DNA from: Streptosporangiaceae bacterium
Lineage (GTDB): Bacteria; Actinomycetota; Actinomycetes; Streptosporangiales; Streptosporangiaceae
Length of the DNA stretch: 10,161 nucleotides
Direction: 5' to 3'
Assembly (NCBI GenBank): GCA_030045215.1
Contig: JASIBJ010000440.1
Location: 1 to 10,161, forward strand
The notes under the pieces are model-generated. The model was not told where the DNA came from and did not search any database. It saw nothing but the letters and a program-made list of their open reading frames with translations. Below are positions 1 to 6,720 of this stretch, in pieces (positions within the stretch are counted from its first letter, which is position 1; every line of letters begins with the position of its first letter). Position numbers and translations under genes: made by a program.

Positions 1-883
1 CCTGCCGGCGCGGGGGCGACATGAACAGCGAGACCCGGTTCAGGACGACCCGCGCGCTCCTGGCCCGAGCCAGCTGCGCTTGCACGAAGGCCGCCCGGCG
101 CAGCCGGCTGCGCTCGGCGCCGGTCAGGCAGGCGCGCCGCATCGACGCCGCGTGCGCCGCCAGCTCGAGTCCATCGGCGAGCGGAACTAGCTCGGCGGCG
201 CCGTACCGCCGCCGCAACGCCGCCCCGATCAGGAAGTCGGCCAGCGCCGGGTTCTTCGGCAGGCACGGGCCACGCAAGTAGGTGCCGACCGCGTTGCCCA
301 GCAGCACGCCTTCGGTGCCGTCGCCGTTGTTCCCGTGCCCGCTGACCACGTAACCGAGGGGCTGTGCCGTCGGGCCCAGGTACGTGCCGCCGGCGTGGTT
401 CTCGAAGCCGACCAGGAACGTGTCGCCCCACCGCGCCACGAGCTCGCCGATGGCCCGGTCCGCGCGGGCCTCGGAAATGCTGCCGTAGTGCCCGCTGAGC
501 ACGGCACTCTGGCGGATGGTCCACGCGTCGAACAGCTCGATCCCGCGCAGCTCGGCTCCCAGCTCGGGCTGGCAGAACCGGCCGAACAGCTCGTAGCCGC
601 CGCCGACTGCCAGCGCGGCCGCACCCTGCGCGACAGCCTCCCTGATGCCCGCGCCCTTGGTCTTGCCGAGGTCGGCGGCCACCAGCCGCTGCTGCGCCTC
701 CCCGCCGCCGCCGATCATGATCAGATCGAACGCAGTCGGCGCGACCGGGTCGCCCAGCCGGAGCTCGGAGACGTCGACGGCGATGCCGCGCCATTCGCAG
801 CGCCGCAGCACGGTCTGGACGTTGCCGCGGTCACCGTAGGTGGCCATGATGTCCGGGTACAGATAGCCGACGGATATCTTCAT
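1..883 (-). CDS. GatD-like type 1 glutamine amidotransferase homologue, active site apparently lost (3' end outside window)
   Basis: At least 294 residues are visible and the frame runs off the left edge. S. aureus GatD has 243, so this protein carries a C-terminal extension. In the canonical system GatD hydrolyses glutamine and passes ammonia to MurT, which amidates D-Glu of lipid II. Family landmarks kept here are the N-terminal TYGDRGN (15-21), GGGGE (58-62), GFENHAGGTYLG (159-170), GNNGDGTEG (184-192) and LPKNP (208-212). The active site is not kept. The nucleophile elbow reads AVGGGYELFG (92-101), placing Gly94 where S. aureus GatD has Cys94. GTYLRGP (200-206) has Arg204 where the catalytic His189 sits in GTYLHGP. 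Val128 replaces Arg128, which contacts glutamine. The frame is intact. ATG at 883 overlaps the murT-like stop by 4 bases, so the two are translationally coupled; no strong ribosome site of its own is seen. Fold assignment is firm; loss of glutaminase activity is inferred. Confidence 0.86.
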   Translation of the reverse strand, partial: MKISVGYLYPDIMATYGDRGNVQTVLRRCEWRGIAVDVSELRLGDPVAPTAFDLIMIGGGGEAQQRLVAADLGKTKGAGIREAVAQGAAALAVGGGYELFGRFCQPELGAELRGIELFDAWTIRQSAVLSGHYGSISEARADRAIGELVARWGDTFLVGFENHAGGTYLGPTAQPLGYVVSGHGNNGDGTEGVLLGNAVGTYLRGPCLPKNPALADFLIGAALRRRYGAAELVPLADGLELAAHAASMRRACLTGAERSRLRRAAFVQAQLARARSARVVLNRVSLFMSPPRRQ

Positions 884-2358
884 GCCTGCCACTGCGCTGC
901 TCCGCTCTGCTCGCGCCATACGGCTCCGACGTATCCCTGCTGCCGCAGCCACTGCCGTACCTGCCACAACACGACTTGGGTGGAGACGACCCACATGGGC
1001 TGGCCTGCCGGGGTCTGCGCCAGCGCCGTGCGGAACGCCCGGACCGGATCGGGCTCGACTACGACGCCGGCGTCCGGCTGGGCGCCGAGCCAGCCTGCGT
1101 ACTTCAGCCGAACGGCCAGGTCGGCGGCCCGGTTGCCGCAGACGACCGGGCCGGGGACCAGGCCGGTCAGCGAGTCGAAGTCGACGTCCCAGATCCAGGA
1201 CGTATCGGGCTGCTTGCCCGGAAAGTCGTTGAGGCCGAGCAGCATCCGCTTGGGCTTGCGGTCGCCGAGGACCGCGCGCAGCACCTCGGTGTATCCGTTG
1301 GCGTTCTTAGCCAGCGCCAGGTACACGTCATGCCCCGCCACGTGGACCCTCTCCATCCGGAACGAGCCGGCGGTGATCCGCTCGATGGCCTGCAGCGAGC
1401 GATCGGGCAGCTGGCAGTGGCTGGCCGCGGCGACGGCAGCCAGCGCGTTGTAGACGTTGTACAGGCCGGGCAGCGGGATCTCGAGCACGGTTTCCGACGT
1501 CTGGGTGACGACCTGCAGTCGCGATCCCGAGGGCCCGAGCAGGTCGATCTTGGTGCCGGTCACGTGCGGCCGGGGACGGCTCAGGCCGCAGCTCGTGCAT
1601 GACCAGTGGCCGAGGTGGGCGTAGTAGACGCAGGTGTACGACAGCTCCCCGTCGCAGCGCGGGCAGCGCGGGAAATCCGACGTCGGGTCGACCGCGCCTC
1701 GTCCCAGCTCGGTGTCCTCGACCCCGAAGTAGACCCTCGGGTTGCTGAGGTCCGATGCGAGGAAGGCCACCCTGGGGTCATCCGCGTTGAGGATGAGCGC
1801 CGTATCGGCCGGCAAGGTGCGAATGGAGCGTTCGAGCAGCCCCTTGATGTAGGCCGGCTCAAAGTAGCGGTCGAGCTGGTCGCGGAACAGGTTGGTGCAG
1901 ACGATCGCCCTGGGCCGCCGGACGTGCCGGACGATCTCGGGGAATGAGCCCTCGTCCACCTCGAAAAGGCCGATCGCCTGCGGGTCGCGGCGCAGCCGGC
2001 CGGTCGGGCCGGAGTGGGCGATCATCGTAGCCGCGATGCCCGACCGCTGGTTCGAGCCTTCCTGGTTGAGCACAGGGTGCAAGCCCGAGGCGCGCATGGC
2101 GTGAGCGAGCATCCGGCAGGTCGTGCCTTTCCCGTTCGACCCGGTCACCATGACGGCGCCGCGCCGGATCTCCGCCACCAGTCCGGCCAGCGCGCTGGGG
2201 TCGATGGTCAGCGCTACCAGCCCTGGTATCGCCGAGCCGTTCCCGCGGCCAAGCTGACGGATGCCGCCACGGGCCGCCTTCGCCATCGACACGGCGAGGG
2301 CACGGCGGGCGAGTGCCAGTGCGCTGAGGCGCGCGCCCCCCGCTGAGGACACGGTCAT
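880..2358 (-). CDS. MurT-like Mur ligase family protein (DUF1727 C-terminal domain)
   Basis: 492 residues. MurT is the ATP-dependent half of the lipid II isoglutaminyl synthase: it phosphorylates the D-Glu carboxylate and adds ammonia supplied by GatD in the cytoplasm. Visible in order: P-loop TGSNGKGTT (72-80); NQEGSNQRSGI (98-108); FEVDEGS (132-138); NLFRDQLDRY (156-165); NADDP (191-195); a zinc ribbon with Cys232, Cys235, Cys254 and Cys257; NALAA (304-308); then the DUF1727 domain with LAKNANGY (349-356), GLNDFPG (375-381) and DTSWIWDVDF (385-394), which holds the Asp of the catalytic motif. Departures from the S. aureus protein, as remembered: GKG instead of GKT in the P-loop, LAKN-AN instead of LAKN-PAG, and STQVVLWQV (459-467) in place of the usual NYTALLEL-like end. 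The start is supported by GGGGGAAG 3 bases upstream of ATG. The gatD-like gene overlaps the stop. This is probably a diverged paralogue; a canonical murT would be expected elsewhere in the genome. Confidence 0.9.
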   Translation of the reverse strand: MTVSSAGGARLSALALARRALAVSMAKAARGGIRQLGRGNGSAIPGLVALTIDPSALAGLVAEIRRGAVMVTGSNGKGTTCRMLAHAMRASGLHPVLNQEGSNQRSGIAATMIAHSGPTGRLRRDPQAIGLFEVDEGSFPEIVRHVRRPRAIVCTNLFRDQLDRYFEPAYIKGLLERSIRTLPADTALILNADDPRVAFLASDLSNPRVYFGVEDTELGRGAVDPTSDFPRCPRCDGELSYTCVYYAHLGHWSCTSCGLSRPRPHVTGTKIDLLGPSGSRLQVVTQTSETVLEIPLPGLYNVYNALAAVAAASHCQLPDRSLQAIERITAGSFRMERVHVAGHDVYLALAKNANGYTEVLRAVLGDRKPKRMLLGLNDFPGKQPDTSWIWDVDFDSLTGLVPGPVVCGNRAADLAVRLKYAGWLGAQPDAGVVVEPDPVRAFRTALAQTPAGQPMWVVSTQVVLWQVRQWLRQQGYVGAVWREQSGAAQWQA

Positions 2359-2361
2359 GAG

Positions 2362-2369
2362 CTTCCCCC
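2362..2369 (-). promoter_or_regulatory. Ribosome binding site of the murT-like gene
   Basis: On the minus strand GGGGGAAG lies 3 bases before the ATG at 2358. It supports this start over in-frame internal codons and shows that the operon has a good initiation site at its head. Confidence 0.6.
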
Positions 2370-2671
2370 GAACCTGACTCTGAGCCGTCCAGGGCAGGAC
2401 CAGGCTGCGGGGCCGCTGGCCGCATCCGGGCGACTCGCACGGGCACGGTGAACAGCCGTCGGACCCGCCGCTGTTCCCTGCATCCGGACTGGTGGACGTA
2501 TTCCCCGGGTTCTGGCGGAAGATGGCCAGCTATCCGCTTCCTTTGCTGAGCCTTGGCAAACGCTGGCGAAACCCGGGTTCGTCCGACGAGCAACTCCATT
2601 CCTTCGCAGACGACATCGCCCGGGCGAGCCCTCGTTCCCCAAGAAATAGGGATAAATTTGGCGCTAAGGCG

Positions 2672-2710
2672 GCCGGGCGTTCCGCTCACAGGAGCGCGCG
2701 GCCGCCCGGC
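2672..2710 (+). promoter_or_regulatory. Two-tier inverted repeat in the probable leader of the 83-aa gene
   Basis: GCCGGGCG (2672-2679) pairs perfectly with CGCCCGGC (2703-2710). Inside it CGCTC (2683-2687) pairs with GAGCG (2692-2696) around a 4-base loop. It sits 60 bases before the ATG at 2770 and just downstream of an A/T-rich stretch. It could be a leader RNA structure, an attenuator or a barrier between the divergent units. No U tract follows. The pairing is seen directly; the role is inferred. Confidence 0.45.
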
Positions 2711-2757
2711 TAGGCTGCTTGCTGTACTCGAATTGGTGGGGCTCGAAACCACACAGC

Positions 2758-2764
2758 AGAGGAG
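2758..2764 (+). promoter_or_regulatory. Ribosome binding site of the 83-aa gene
   Basis: AGAGGAG ends 5 bases before the ATG at 2770. It decides the start: a longer in-frame reading beginning at 2719 would include the ribosome site itself in the coding region and has no site of its own. Confidence 0.65.
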
Positions 2765-2769
2765 CCCGC

Positions 2770-3021
2770 ATGACTCTTGAGGAGACGCTGGCCAAGGTCG
2801 CCGAGCTAAGCCGGGAGGAACTCGGGATCGTCCGCAAGCGCGGCGAGGAGAAGACGGCCGCGCGTGAGCACGGCCATGACTTCCACGAGATGCAGAGCGC
2901 GGCCGACCGGCTGGATCACTACGCCCATGAGCTGCGCAGACTGCATGACAACGAGTTCGGCCAGCACTGGCGGCAGGAGAGCCGTTCAGACGGAGTCCCC
3001 CCGGGAGGCCCCCCGGCGTAG
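2770..3021 (+). CDS. Small charged His-rich protein of unknown function
   Basis: 83 residues; I do not recognise a family. The body (1-70) is highly charged and should be almost entirely helical, with long runs free of Gly and Pro (for example TAAREHGHDFHEMQ at 29-42). The tail (71-83) is Gly/Pro-rich and probably disordered. Seven His (34, 36, 39, 50, 53, 59, 66) cluster in HGHDFHE and HYAHELRRLH, and there is no Cys. There is no signal peptide or membrane segment, so it is probably cytoplasmic. The start is fixed by a good ribosome site. The FprA-type reductase gene begins 46 bases after the stop on the same strand, so the two may be co-transcribed. A helical-bundle or metal-binding adaptor would fit, but nothing proves it. 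Confidence 0.7.
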   Translation: MTLEETLAKVAELSREELGIVRKRGEEKTAAREHGHDFHEMQSAADRLDHYAHELRRLHDNEFGQHWRQESRSDGVPPGGPPA

Positions 3022-3036
3022 CCGCGCTTCGGGCCC

Positions 3037-3049
3037 GCTGGCCGCCAGC
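3037..3049. repeat. Short perfect palindrome between the 83-aa gene and the reductase gene
   Basis: GCTGGC and GCCAGC flank a single C, 18 bases before the reductase ATG. It could be a small operator or a hairpin affecting translation of the second gene. In GC-rich DNA such a 6-base arm pair can arise by chance. Confidence 0.3.
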
Positions 3050-3067
3050 ACAGGGCAGAATTTAAAT

Positions 3068-4501
3068 ATGGACACACTTCACGTTGCCGTCGTGGGTTCC
3101 GGCCCGGCTGGCCTTTACACGGCCGAAGCGCTGATCAAGCAGTCGGCCGCGCTTAACCCGCCGCAGGACATCCGGGTCGATGTGCTTGACCGCCTGCCAA
3201 CGCCGTACGGCCTGGTCAGGTACGGGGTTGCGCCCGACCATAAGTCGATCAAGTCGATTGCCGAGTACCTGCGCAACGTCCTCGAGCACGAGGGTGTCCA
3301 CTTCATCGGCAATGTGCACCTGGGCGAGGACGTCACGCGCGCTGACCTGCTGGCCCACTACGACGCCGTCGTGTACGCGACCGGGGCGATGCGGGACCGG
3401 CACCTCGCGATCCCCGGCGAGGACCTGGCGGGCAGCGTCGCGGCCACCGACTTCGTCAACTGGTACTGCGGGCACCCGGACATGGACCCGGGCGCGTTCA
3501 CCCTCGACGCCGAGTCGGTGGCGGTGATCGGTGTCGGCAATGTGGCGGTCGACGTGGCCCGCATCCTGATCCGCAATCCGGACGAGCTGCGAGAGACCGA
3601 CGTGTCCCAGCCGGTGCTCGATGCACTGATGGCCAGCAAGGTGCGCGAGGTGCACATGATCGGCCGTCGCGGGCCGGCGCAGGCCAAGTTCACGACCAAG
3701 GAGCTGCGCGAGCTCGGCGAGCTCGAGGGCGTGGACGTGGTCGTCGGCGACGGCGAGGCTGACCTGGACGCCTTCGACGCGACCGGGGAGAGCGCCCGGC
3801 TGGCCGAGACCGACCGGCACGTCCGCGGCAACTATGCGGTGATTAAGGACTGGGCGCAGCGCACGCCGTCCGGCACCGGCCGCAGGCTCACCGTGCGTTT
3901 CTGGCTCCGCCCGATCGAGATCCAGGGTGCGAACGGGGCCGTCTCCGGGCTGACCCTCGAACGCACCAGGCTGGACGAGTCCGGCAAGCTCCAGGGAACG
4001 GGTGAGCTCGAGGCGCTGCCGGTCCAGATGGTGCTGCGTTCCGTCGGATACCAGAGCGTGCCGCTGGCGGGCGTGCCGTTCGACGACCGCAACTACGTCG
4101 TGCCGAACGAGGCCGGCCGGGTGATCGGGCCCGATGGCCGGCCGCTGCGGGGGCAGTATGTGGCCGGCTGGCTCAAGCGCGGGCCGACCGGCGTCATCGG
4201 GACGAACAAGTCCGACGCCGCGGAGACGGTCCGCTCGCTGCTGGCCGACCTGGCCGGCGGGCCTGGTCCTGACGATGTCCAGCTGCCCCGGGCCGGCCTG
4301 TTGCGGATGCCCGACGGTGCTCCCGCGGGTGAGTCGCCGCTGGCCGGGCTCCTGGCCTACCGCGGGATCCGGCACGTGAGCTACGACGACTGGCTCGGCA
4401 TCGAGGCGGCCGAGAAGGAACTCGCGGCCTCGCTTGGCCGTGGCGCGCGGGTGAAGCTGGCCAGCCGCCAGGACATCCACAAGGCCTGCGGCCTGAGCTA
4501 A
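3068..4501 (+). CDS. fprA: FprA-type ferredoxin/adrenodoxin-NADP+ reductase
   Basis: 477 residues; M. tuberculosis FprA has about 456. It is an FAD enzyme that moves electrons between NADPH and ferredoxin in the cytoplasm, feeding for example P450s or iron-sulfur proteins. The FAD Rossmann motif VVGSGPAGLYTAEAL lies at 8-22. LPTPYGLVRYGVAPDH (43-58) is a hallmark of the adrenodoxin reductase family. The NADP Rossmann motif is VIGVGNVAVDVARIL (153-167), followed by GRRGPAQAKFTTKELREL (199-216), whose paired Arg contact the NADP phosphate in this family. The C-terminal part carries GWLKRGPTGVIGTNK, also diagnostic. The chosen ATG starts the FAD motif at the expected distance; upstream in-frame codons overlap the previous gene and encode unrelated sequence. 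The ribosome site is weak. No ferredoxin gene is in the window, so the partner is unknown. Confidence 0.94.
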   Translation: MDTLHVAVVGSGPAGLYTAEALIKQSAALNPPQDIRVDVLDRLPTPYGLVRYGVAPDHKSIKSIAEYLRNVLEHEGVHFIGNVHLGEDVTRADLLAHYDAVVYATGAMRDRHLAIPGEDLAGSVAATDFVNWYCGHPDMDPGAFTLDAESVAVIGVGNVAVDVARILIRNPDELRETDVSQPVLDALMASKVREVHMIGRRGPAQAKFTTKELRELGELEGVDVVVGDGEADLDAFDATGESARLAETDRHVRGNYAVIKDWAQRTPSGTGRRLTVRFWLRPIEIQGANGAVSGLTLERTRLDESGKLQGTGELEALPVQMVLRSVGYQSVPLAGVPFDDRNYVVPNEAGRVIGPDGRPLRGQYVAGWLKRGPTGVIGTNKSDAAETVRSLLADLAGGPGPDDVQLPRAGLLRMPDGAPAGESPLAGLLAYRGIRHVSYDDWLGIEAAEKELAASLGRGARVKLASRQDIHKACGLS

Positions 4502-4533
4502 GCGGGCGCCGAACTCAGCTGTTCGTCCGGTAC

Positions 4534-5931
4534 TCAGGAGCTGCTCACGGCCATCGGCAGGCGGCTTGACCGGCTGAGGTACCAGCCGAGCGCCTCGCAT
4601 GAGTCATGCCTCGGGCAGGCCAGAGCGGTCAGTCCGGCCTGAATGTGGCGACCGGTCAGCGCGTTCGCCGGCAGCCTTCCGGCCGGGACGCGAGCCCACC
4701 GGCCGCCGTCCCAGGTCAGCGCCACCGGGTAGGCCGGCCCGTCGGTCAGCACGTAGCCGACCGCGGCGCAGAAGCCAGCGGCCGGGCAGGCGATGCCGGT
4801 GAGCTGCGAGCTGAGGCCGCGCCTGGGCATGCCCGGCGTCGGCGTGGCCGGCGCCCAGTGTCGGCCGTCGGCTACGGTCGTCATGCTGTAGAACGCGTTA
4901 TTCACCTGGTAGTCGCCGATGGCCAGGCAGTAGTCAGGTCGCGGGCAGGCGATCCCGTCCATGCTCGAGCCCGGCGGCAGGTTCTGGCCGCTCCGGGCAT
5001 CGGCGGGCAACTGAATCTGCACCGCGGTGCCCCACTGACCGTCGGTCTCGGTGACCCCGGCCGCGGCGTTCTGTACACCCTTCCACTCGTACTCGCCGAC
5101 GGCCTCGCAGTTGCCCGGCCGCGGGCATGAGACCGCGAACAGGGCCACGTCGAAACCGGGTGGACCGGCGTCGGCCGGCATGGCGATCTCGGTGGCCCGA
5201 CGCCACCGGCCCCTGATTTCCTGGACCGCCATCGCCTGACTGCTCTGCTGCCGGTCGGTGTAGCCGCCGACAGCCTCGCAGGAACCCGGCGCCGGGCAGC
5301 TCACGCCTTCCAGGAAGGTGCCAGGCGCGGCGGCCGCGTTCGCGGGCGGCGTGATCTGCTGGGCCCGGTCCCAGTGGCCGCGAACCTGCGTGAGCACGAA
5401 CGCCCTGGTGCCGCCGTAGCGCGTGTCGTAGTGGCCGACGCCAGTGCAGTCGCCCGGACGCGGGCAGGCGAAGTCCTCGACGGTTGCGTACGGATCGAGG
5501 CCGGCGTCGGCGGGCAGCCGGACCGGCTGGCGGGCGCCGAGCCAGTGGCCGCTCACCTCGGTGAACAGATAGGCCTGGGTGTTACCGCTGCGATCGTTGT
5601 AGGACACGCTGGCGACGCAGTTGCCGGCGCTGGCGCAGCCTAAGCCGCCGACGTCCTCCCCGGCATAGCTCAGGGACGGCGTGTGCAGCTCGATGGCCTG
5701 GCCGAAGCGGAACGCGGCTGCGGTCTGGGCCCGAGGCGCGCGGGCCCGCGCCGGCTGGGCCCGAGCCGGGCGAGCCCGCGCCGGCTGGGCCTGGGCTGGC
5801 TGGGCCTTGGCTGGCCAGGCCGCGGCAGTGACTGCCGCCGCGGCGCAGGCCAGAGCGATGAGGAAGACCTGGTGAGATGCGATTGAGTGCGACATGGCCA
5901 GACCGTACGGGCCGCGGAAGTAACCGGTCAT
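4534..5931 (-). CDS. Secreted seven-repeat C-x5-C protein, probable seven-bladed beta-propeller
   Basis: 465 residues from the ATG at 5931; an internal ATG at 5895 would also leave a signal peptide, and neither has a clear ribosome site. A hydrophobic stretch (22-39) ends near AKA-Q, a plausible signal peptidase I site. An Ala/Pro/Arg/Gln-rich linker follows (about 42-70, pattern xA[QR]PA). The rest consists of seven repeats of about 57 residues, each with a C-x5-C pair: Cys 99/105, 156/162, 212/218, 269/275, 329/335, 382/388 and 439/445. A typical unit reads CPxPGxCxAVGxY, a polar loop, then GxWxxAxxIxxPAdA. Residues 75-86 form only the second half of a unit and the C-terminus only the first half, the pattern of a closed propeller ring. 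The Cys pairs probably form disulfides outside the cell. Similar Cys-repeat proteins occur in actinomycetes without assigned function. No catalytic motif is seen; ligand binding is a guess. Confidence 0.85.
   Translation of the reverse strand: MTGYFRGPYGLAMSHSIASHQVFLIALACAAAAVTAAAWPAKAQPAQAQPARARPARAQPARARAPRAQTAAAFRFGQAIELHTPSLSYAGEDVGGLGCASAGNCVASVSYNDRSGNTQAYLFTEVSGHWLGARQPVRLPADAGLDPYATVEDFACPRPGDCTGVGHYDTRYGGTRAFVLTQVRGHWDRAQQITPPANAAAAPGTFLEGVSCPAPGSCEAVGGYTDRQQSSQAMAVQEIRGRWRRATEIAMPADAGPPGFDVALFAVSCPRPGNCEAVGEYEWKGVQNAAAGVTETDGQWGTAVQIQLPADARSGQNLPPGSSMDGIACPRPDYCLAIGDYQVNNAFYSMTTVADGRHWAPATPTPGMPRRGLSSQLTGIACPAAGFCAAVGYVLTDGPAYPVALTWDGGRWARVPAGRLPANALTGRHIQAGLTALACPRHDSCEALGWYLSRSSRLPMAVSSS
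5744..5791. repeat. 30-base-period direct repeat encoding the Pro/Ala linker
   Basis: An identical 18-base unit occurs at 5744-5761 and 5774-5791, inside the part of the secreted-protein gene that encodes the xA[QR]PA linker. Further imperfect copies continue towards 5815. Such a tract can change length by slippage, altering linker length without disturbing the propeller domain. Confidence 0.6.
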
Positions 5932-5951
5932 GAGCAGAAGGCCCTGGCCGG

Positions 5952-5967
5952 GGTAGGCAGTTCTACC
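5952..5967. promoter_or_regulatory. Inverted repeat upstream of the secreted-protein gene
   Basis: GGTAG (5952-5956) and CTACC (5963-5967) are separated by 6 bases, about 20 bases upstream of the longer start of the secreted-protein gene. Position and spacing would suit a regulator site, but the arms are short and no promoter hexamers were recognised. Confidence 0.25.
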
Positions 5968-5994
5968 GGACTGCTCGCGGATCGGTGACGGCCG

Positions 5995-6011
5995 CCGGCC
6001 GCATCGGCCGG
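5995..6011 (-). terminator. Hairpin just after the dioxygenase-like gene
   Basis: On the minus strand CCGGCCG, loop ATG, CGGCCGG form a perfect 7-bp stem with a 3-base loop, starting 4 bases after the stop codon at 6015. There is no U tract, as is common for actinobacterial terminators. It would separate the dioxygenase-like gene from the secreted-protein gene downstream. Confidence 0.5.
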
Positions 6012-6014
6012 GCG

Positions 6015-6710
6015 CTAGGGTCTGCTCGCGACTAAGTCTGCCAGCGCCGCGGGCGCGCCCTGCAGCTGGCGCTTCCTCGTGCCCGCAAGCTCGCGCTTGA
6101 TCCAGCCGTCGATTGTCTTATCGCTCTCCCATGAGGTGATCAGCGCGTACCGGGGCTTGGGGCCCGGGTGCCAGACGACGTGCCACAGACGCTCGGTGTC
6201 GATGACCAGCTGCATGCCGGGATGGAGCCTGATGCGCGTCTCGGTCGACGGGTCCTCTTTGTCCTCGCGCAGGATGAACATGGACTGGCCCGCCGCGTCG
6301 TCCAGCTCGAGCCAGGACCGGACAACCCAGCCGGTGCCCTCCGGGTTCAGCCGGTTGTTGTCGTCAAGGTGCAGTTGGCGAAGCGCCGTGGCCTCGTCAC
6401 TGGGGTTGAGCTTGATGACGCGCACCCGGCCGTAGTTGCCGCCTATCTTCTCGACGTAGTTGACGAGGCTCGGCGCGATCTGAGAGTTGGAGGTCCAGAC
6501 CCCGTACTTGTCTGCCTTGCCGTGATCCCAGAAGCCGCGGCAGTCCATCTCCCCGGTGGCCGACGCGAGCGGGGCAAAGTTCGTATCGCCGCCGCTCTTC
6601 CAGTCCATGTATTCCAGTGACTCCCACTCCCTGGGAGCAATCGCCGGCCCCCCGTAGTCATTCAGGACGACGAAGCCCTTTTCGGCCATGACGTCGAGCT
6701 TGTAGTGCAT
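6015..6710 (-). CDS. Putative Fe(II)/2-oxoglutarate-dependent dioxygenase (double-stranded beta-helix, HxD...H...R)
   Basis: 231 residues, no signal peptide, cytoplasmic. I do not recognise an exact named family, but the core fits a jelly-roll dioxygenase. RVRVIKLNP (95-103) leads into QLHLDDN (112-118), giving an HxD pair at His114 and Asp116. The strand GWVVRSWLELDD (127-138) follows. PGMQLVIDTERLWHVVWHPG (164-183) supplies the distal His177, and Arg187 lies ten residues later, the usual position of the 2-oxoglutarate-binding Arg (KPRYALITSWE). This resembles the aspartyl/asparaginyl beta-hydroxylase-like group. Such enzymes hydroxylate proteins, amino acids or small molecules; the substrate here is unknown. 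The first 90 residues are less typical and include WTSNSQIAPSL (72-82). The start is supported by GGGGGAA 3 bases before the ATG. A hairpin terminator follows. It stands alone rather than in a biosynthetic cluster. Confidence 0.75.
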   Translation of the reverse strand: MHYKLDVMAEKGFVVLNDYGGPAIAPREWESLEYMDWKSGGDTNFAPLASATGEMDCRGFWDHGKADKYGVWTSNSQIAPSLVNYVEKIGGNYGRVRVIKLNPSDEATALRQLHLDDNNRLNPEGTGWVVRSWLELDDAAGQSMFILREDKEDPSTETRIRLHPGMQLVIDTERLWHVVWHPGPKPRYALITSWESDKTIDGWIKRELAGTRKRQLQGAPAALADLVASRP

Positions 6711-6713
6711 GCA

Positions 6714-6720
6714 TTCCCCC
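6714..6720 (-). promoter_or_regulatory. Ribosome binding site of the dioxygenase-like gene
   Basis: GGGGGAA on the minus strand ends 3 bases before the ATG at 6710. It resembles the site before the murT-like gene and supports this start. Confidence 0.55.

Larger units (their letters stand above)
2359..2769. other. Divergent intergenic region between the murT-like operon and the 83-aa gene
   Basis: About 410 bases between two divergently read genes. Open frames across it look like unconstrained high-GC translation and resemble no family I know. The only A/T-rich stretch is 2643-2659. It contains TAAATT (2653-2658), a possible -10 element for the plus-strand genes, with no convincing -35 before it. 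A strong hairpin follows at 2672-2710. No clear promoter for the minus strand was recognised. Confidence 0.45.

Noticed and set aside
335..1453. 372-residue plus-strand open frame across the gatD-like and murT-like genes
   Set aside because: The minus strand carries clear MurT and GatD motifs in the same place; this frame has no recognisable domain and no ribosome site.
1859..2752. 297-residue minus-strand open frame extending upstream of the murT-like gene
   Set aside because: It is out of frame with murT over their overlap and has no motif. The murT-like start has a good ribosome site and a complete N-terminal domain.
3062..4600. 512-residue minus-strand open frame opposite fprA
   Set aside because: It is a shadow of the fprA frame in GC-rich DNA: its translation shows no family motif, while the plus strand has complete FAD and NADP motifs.
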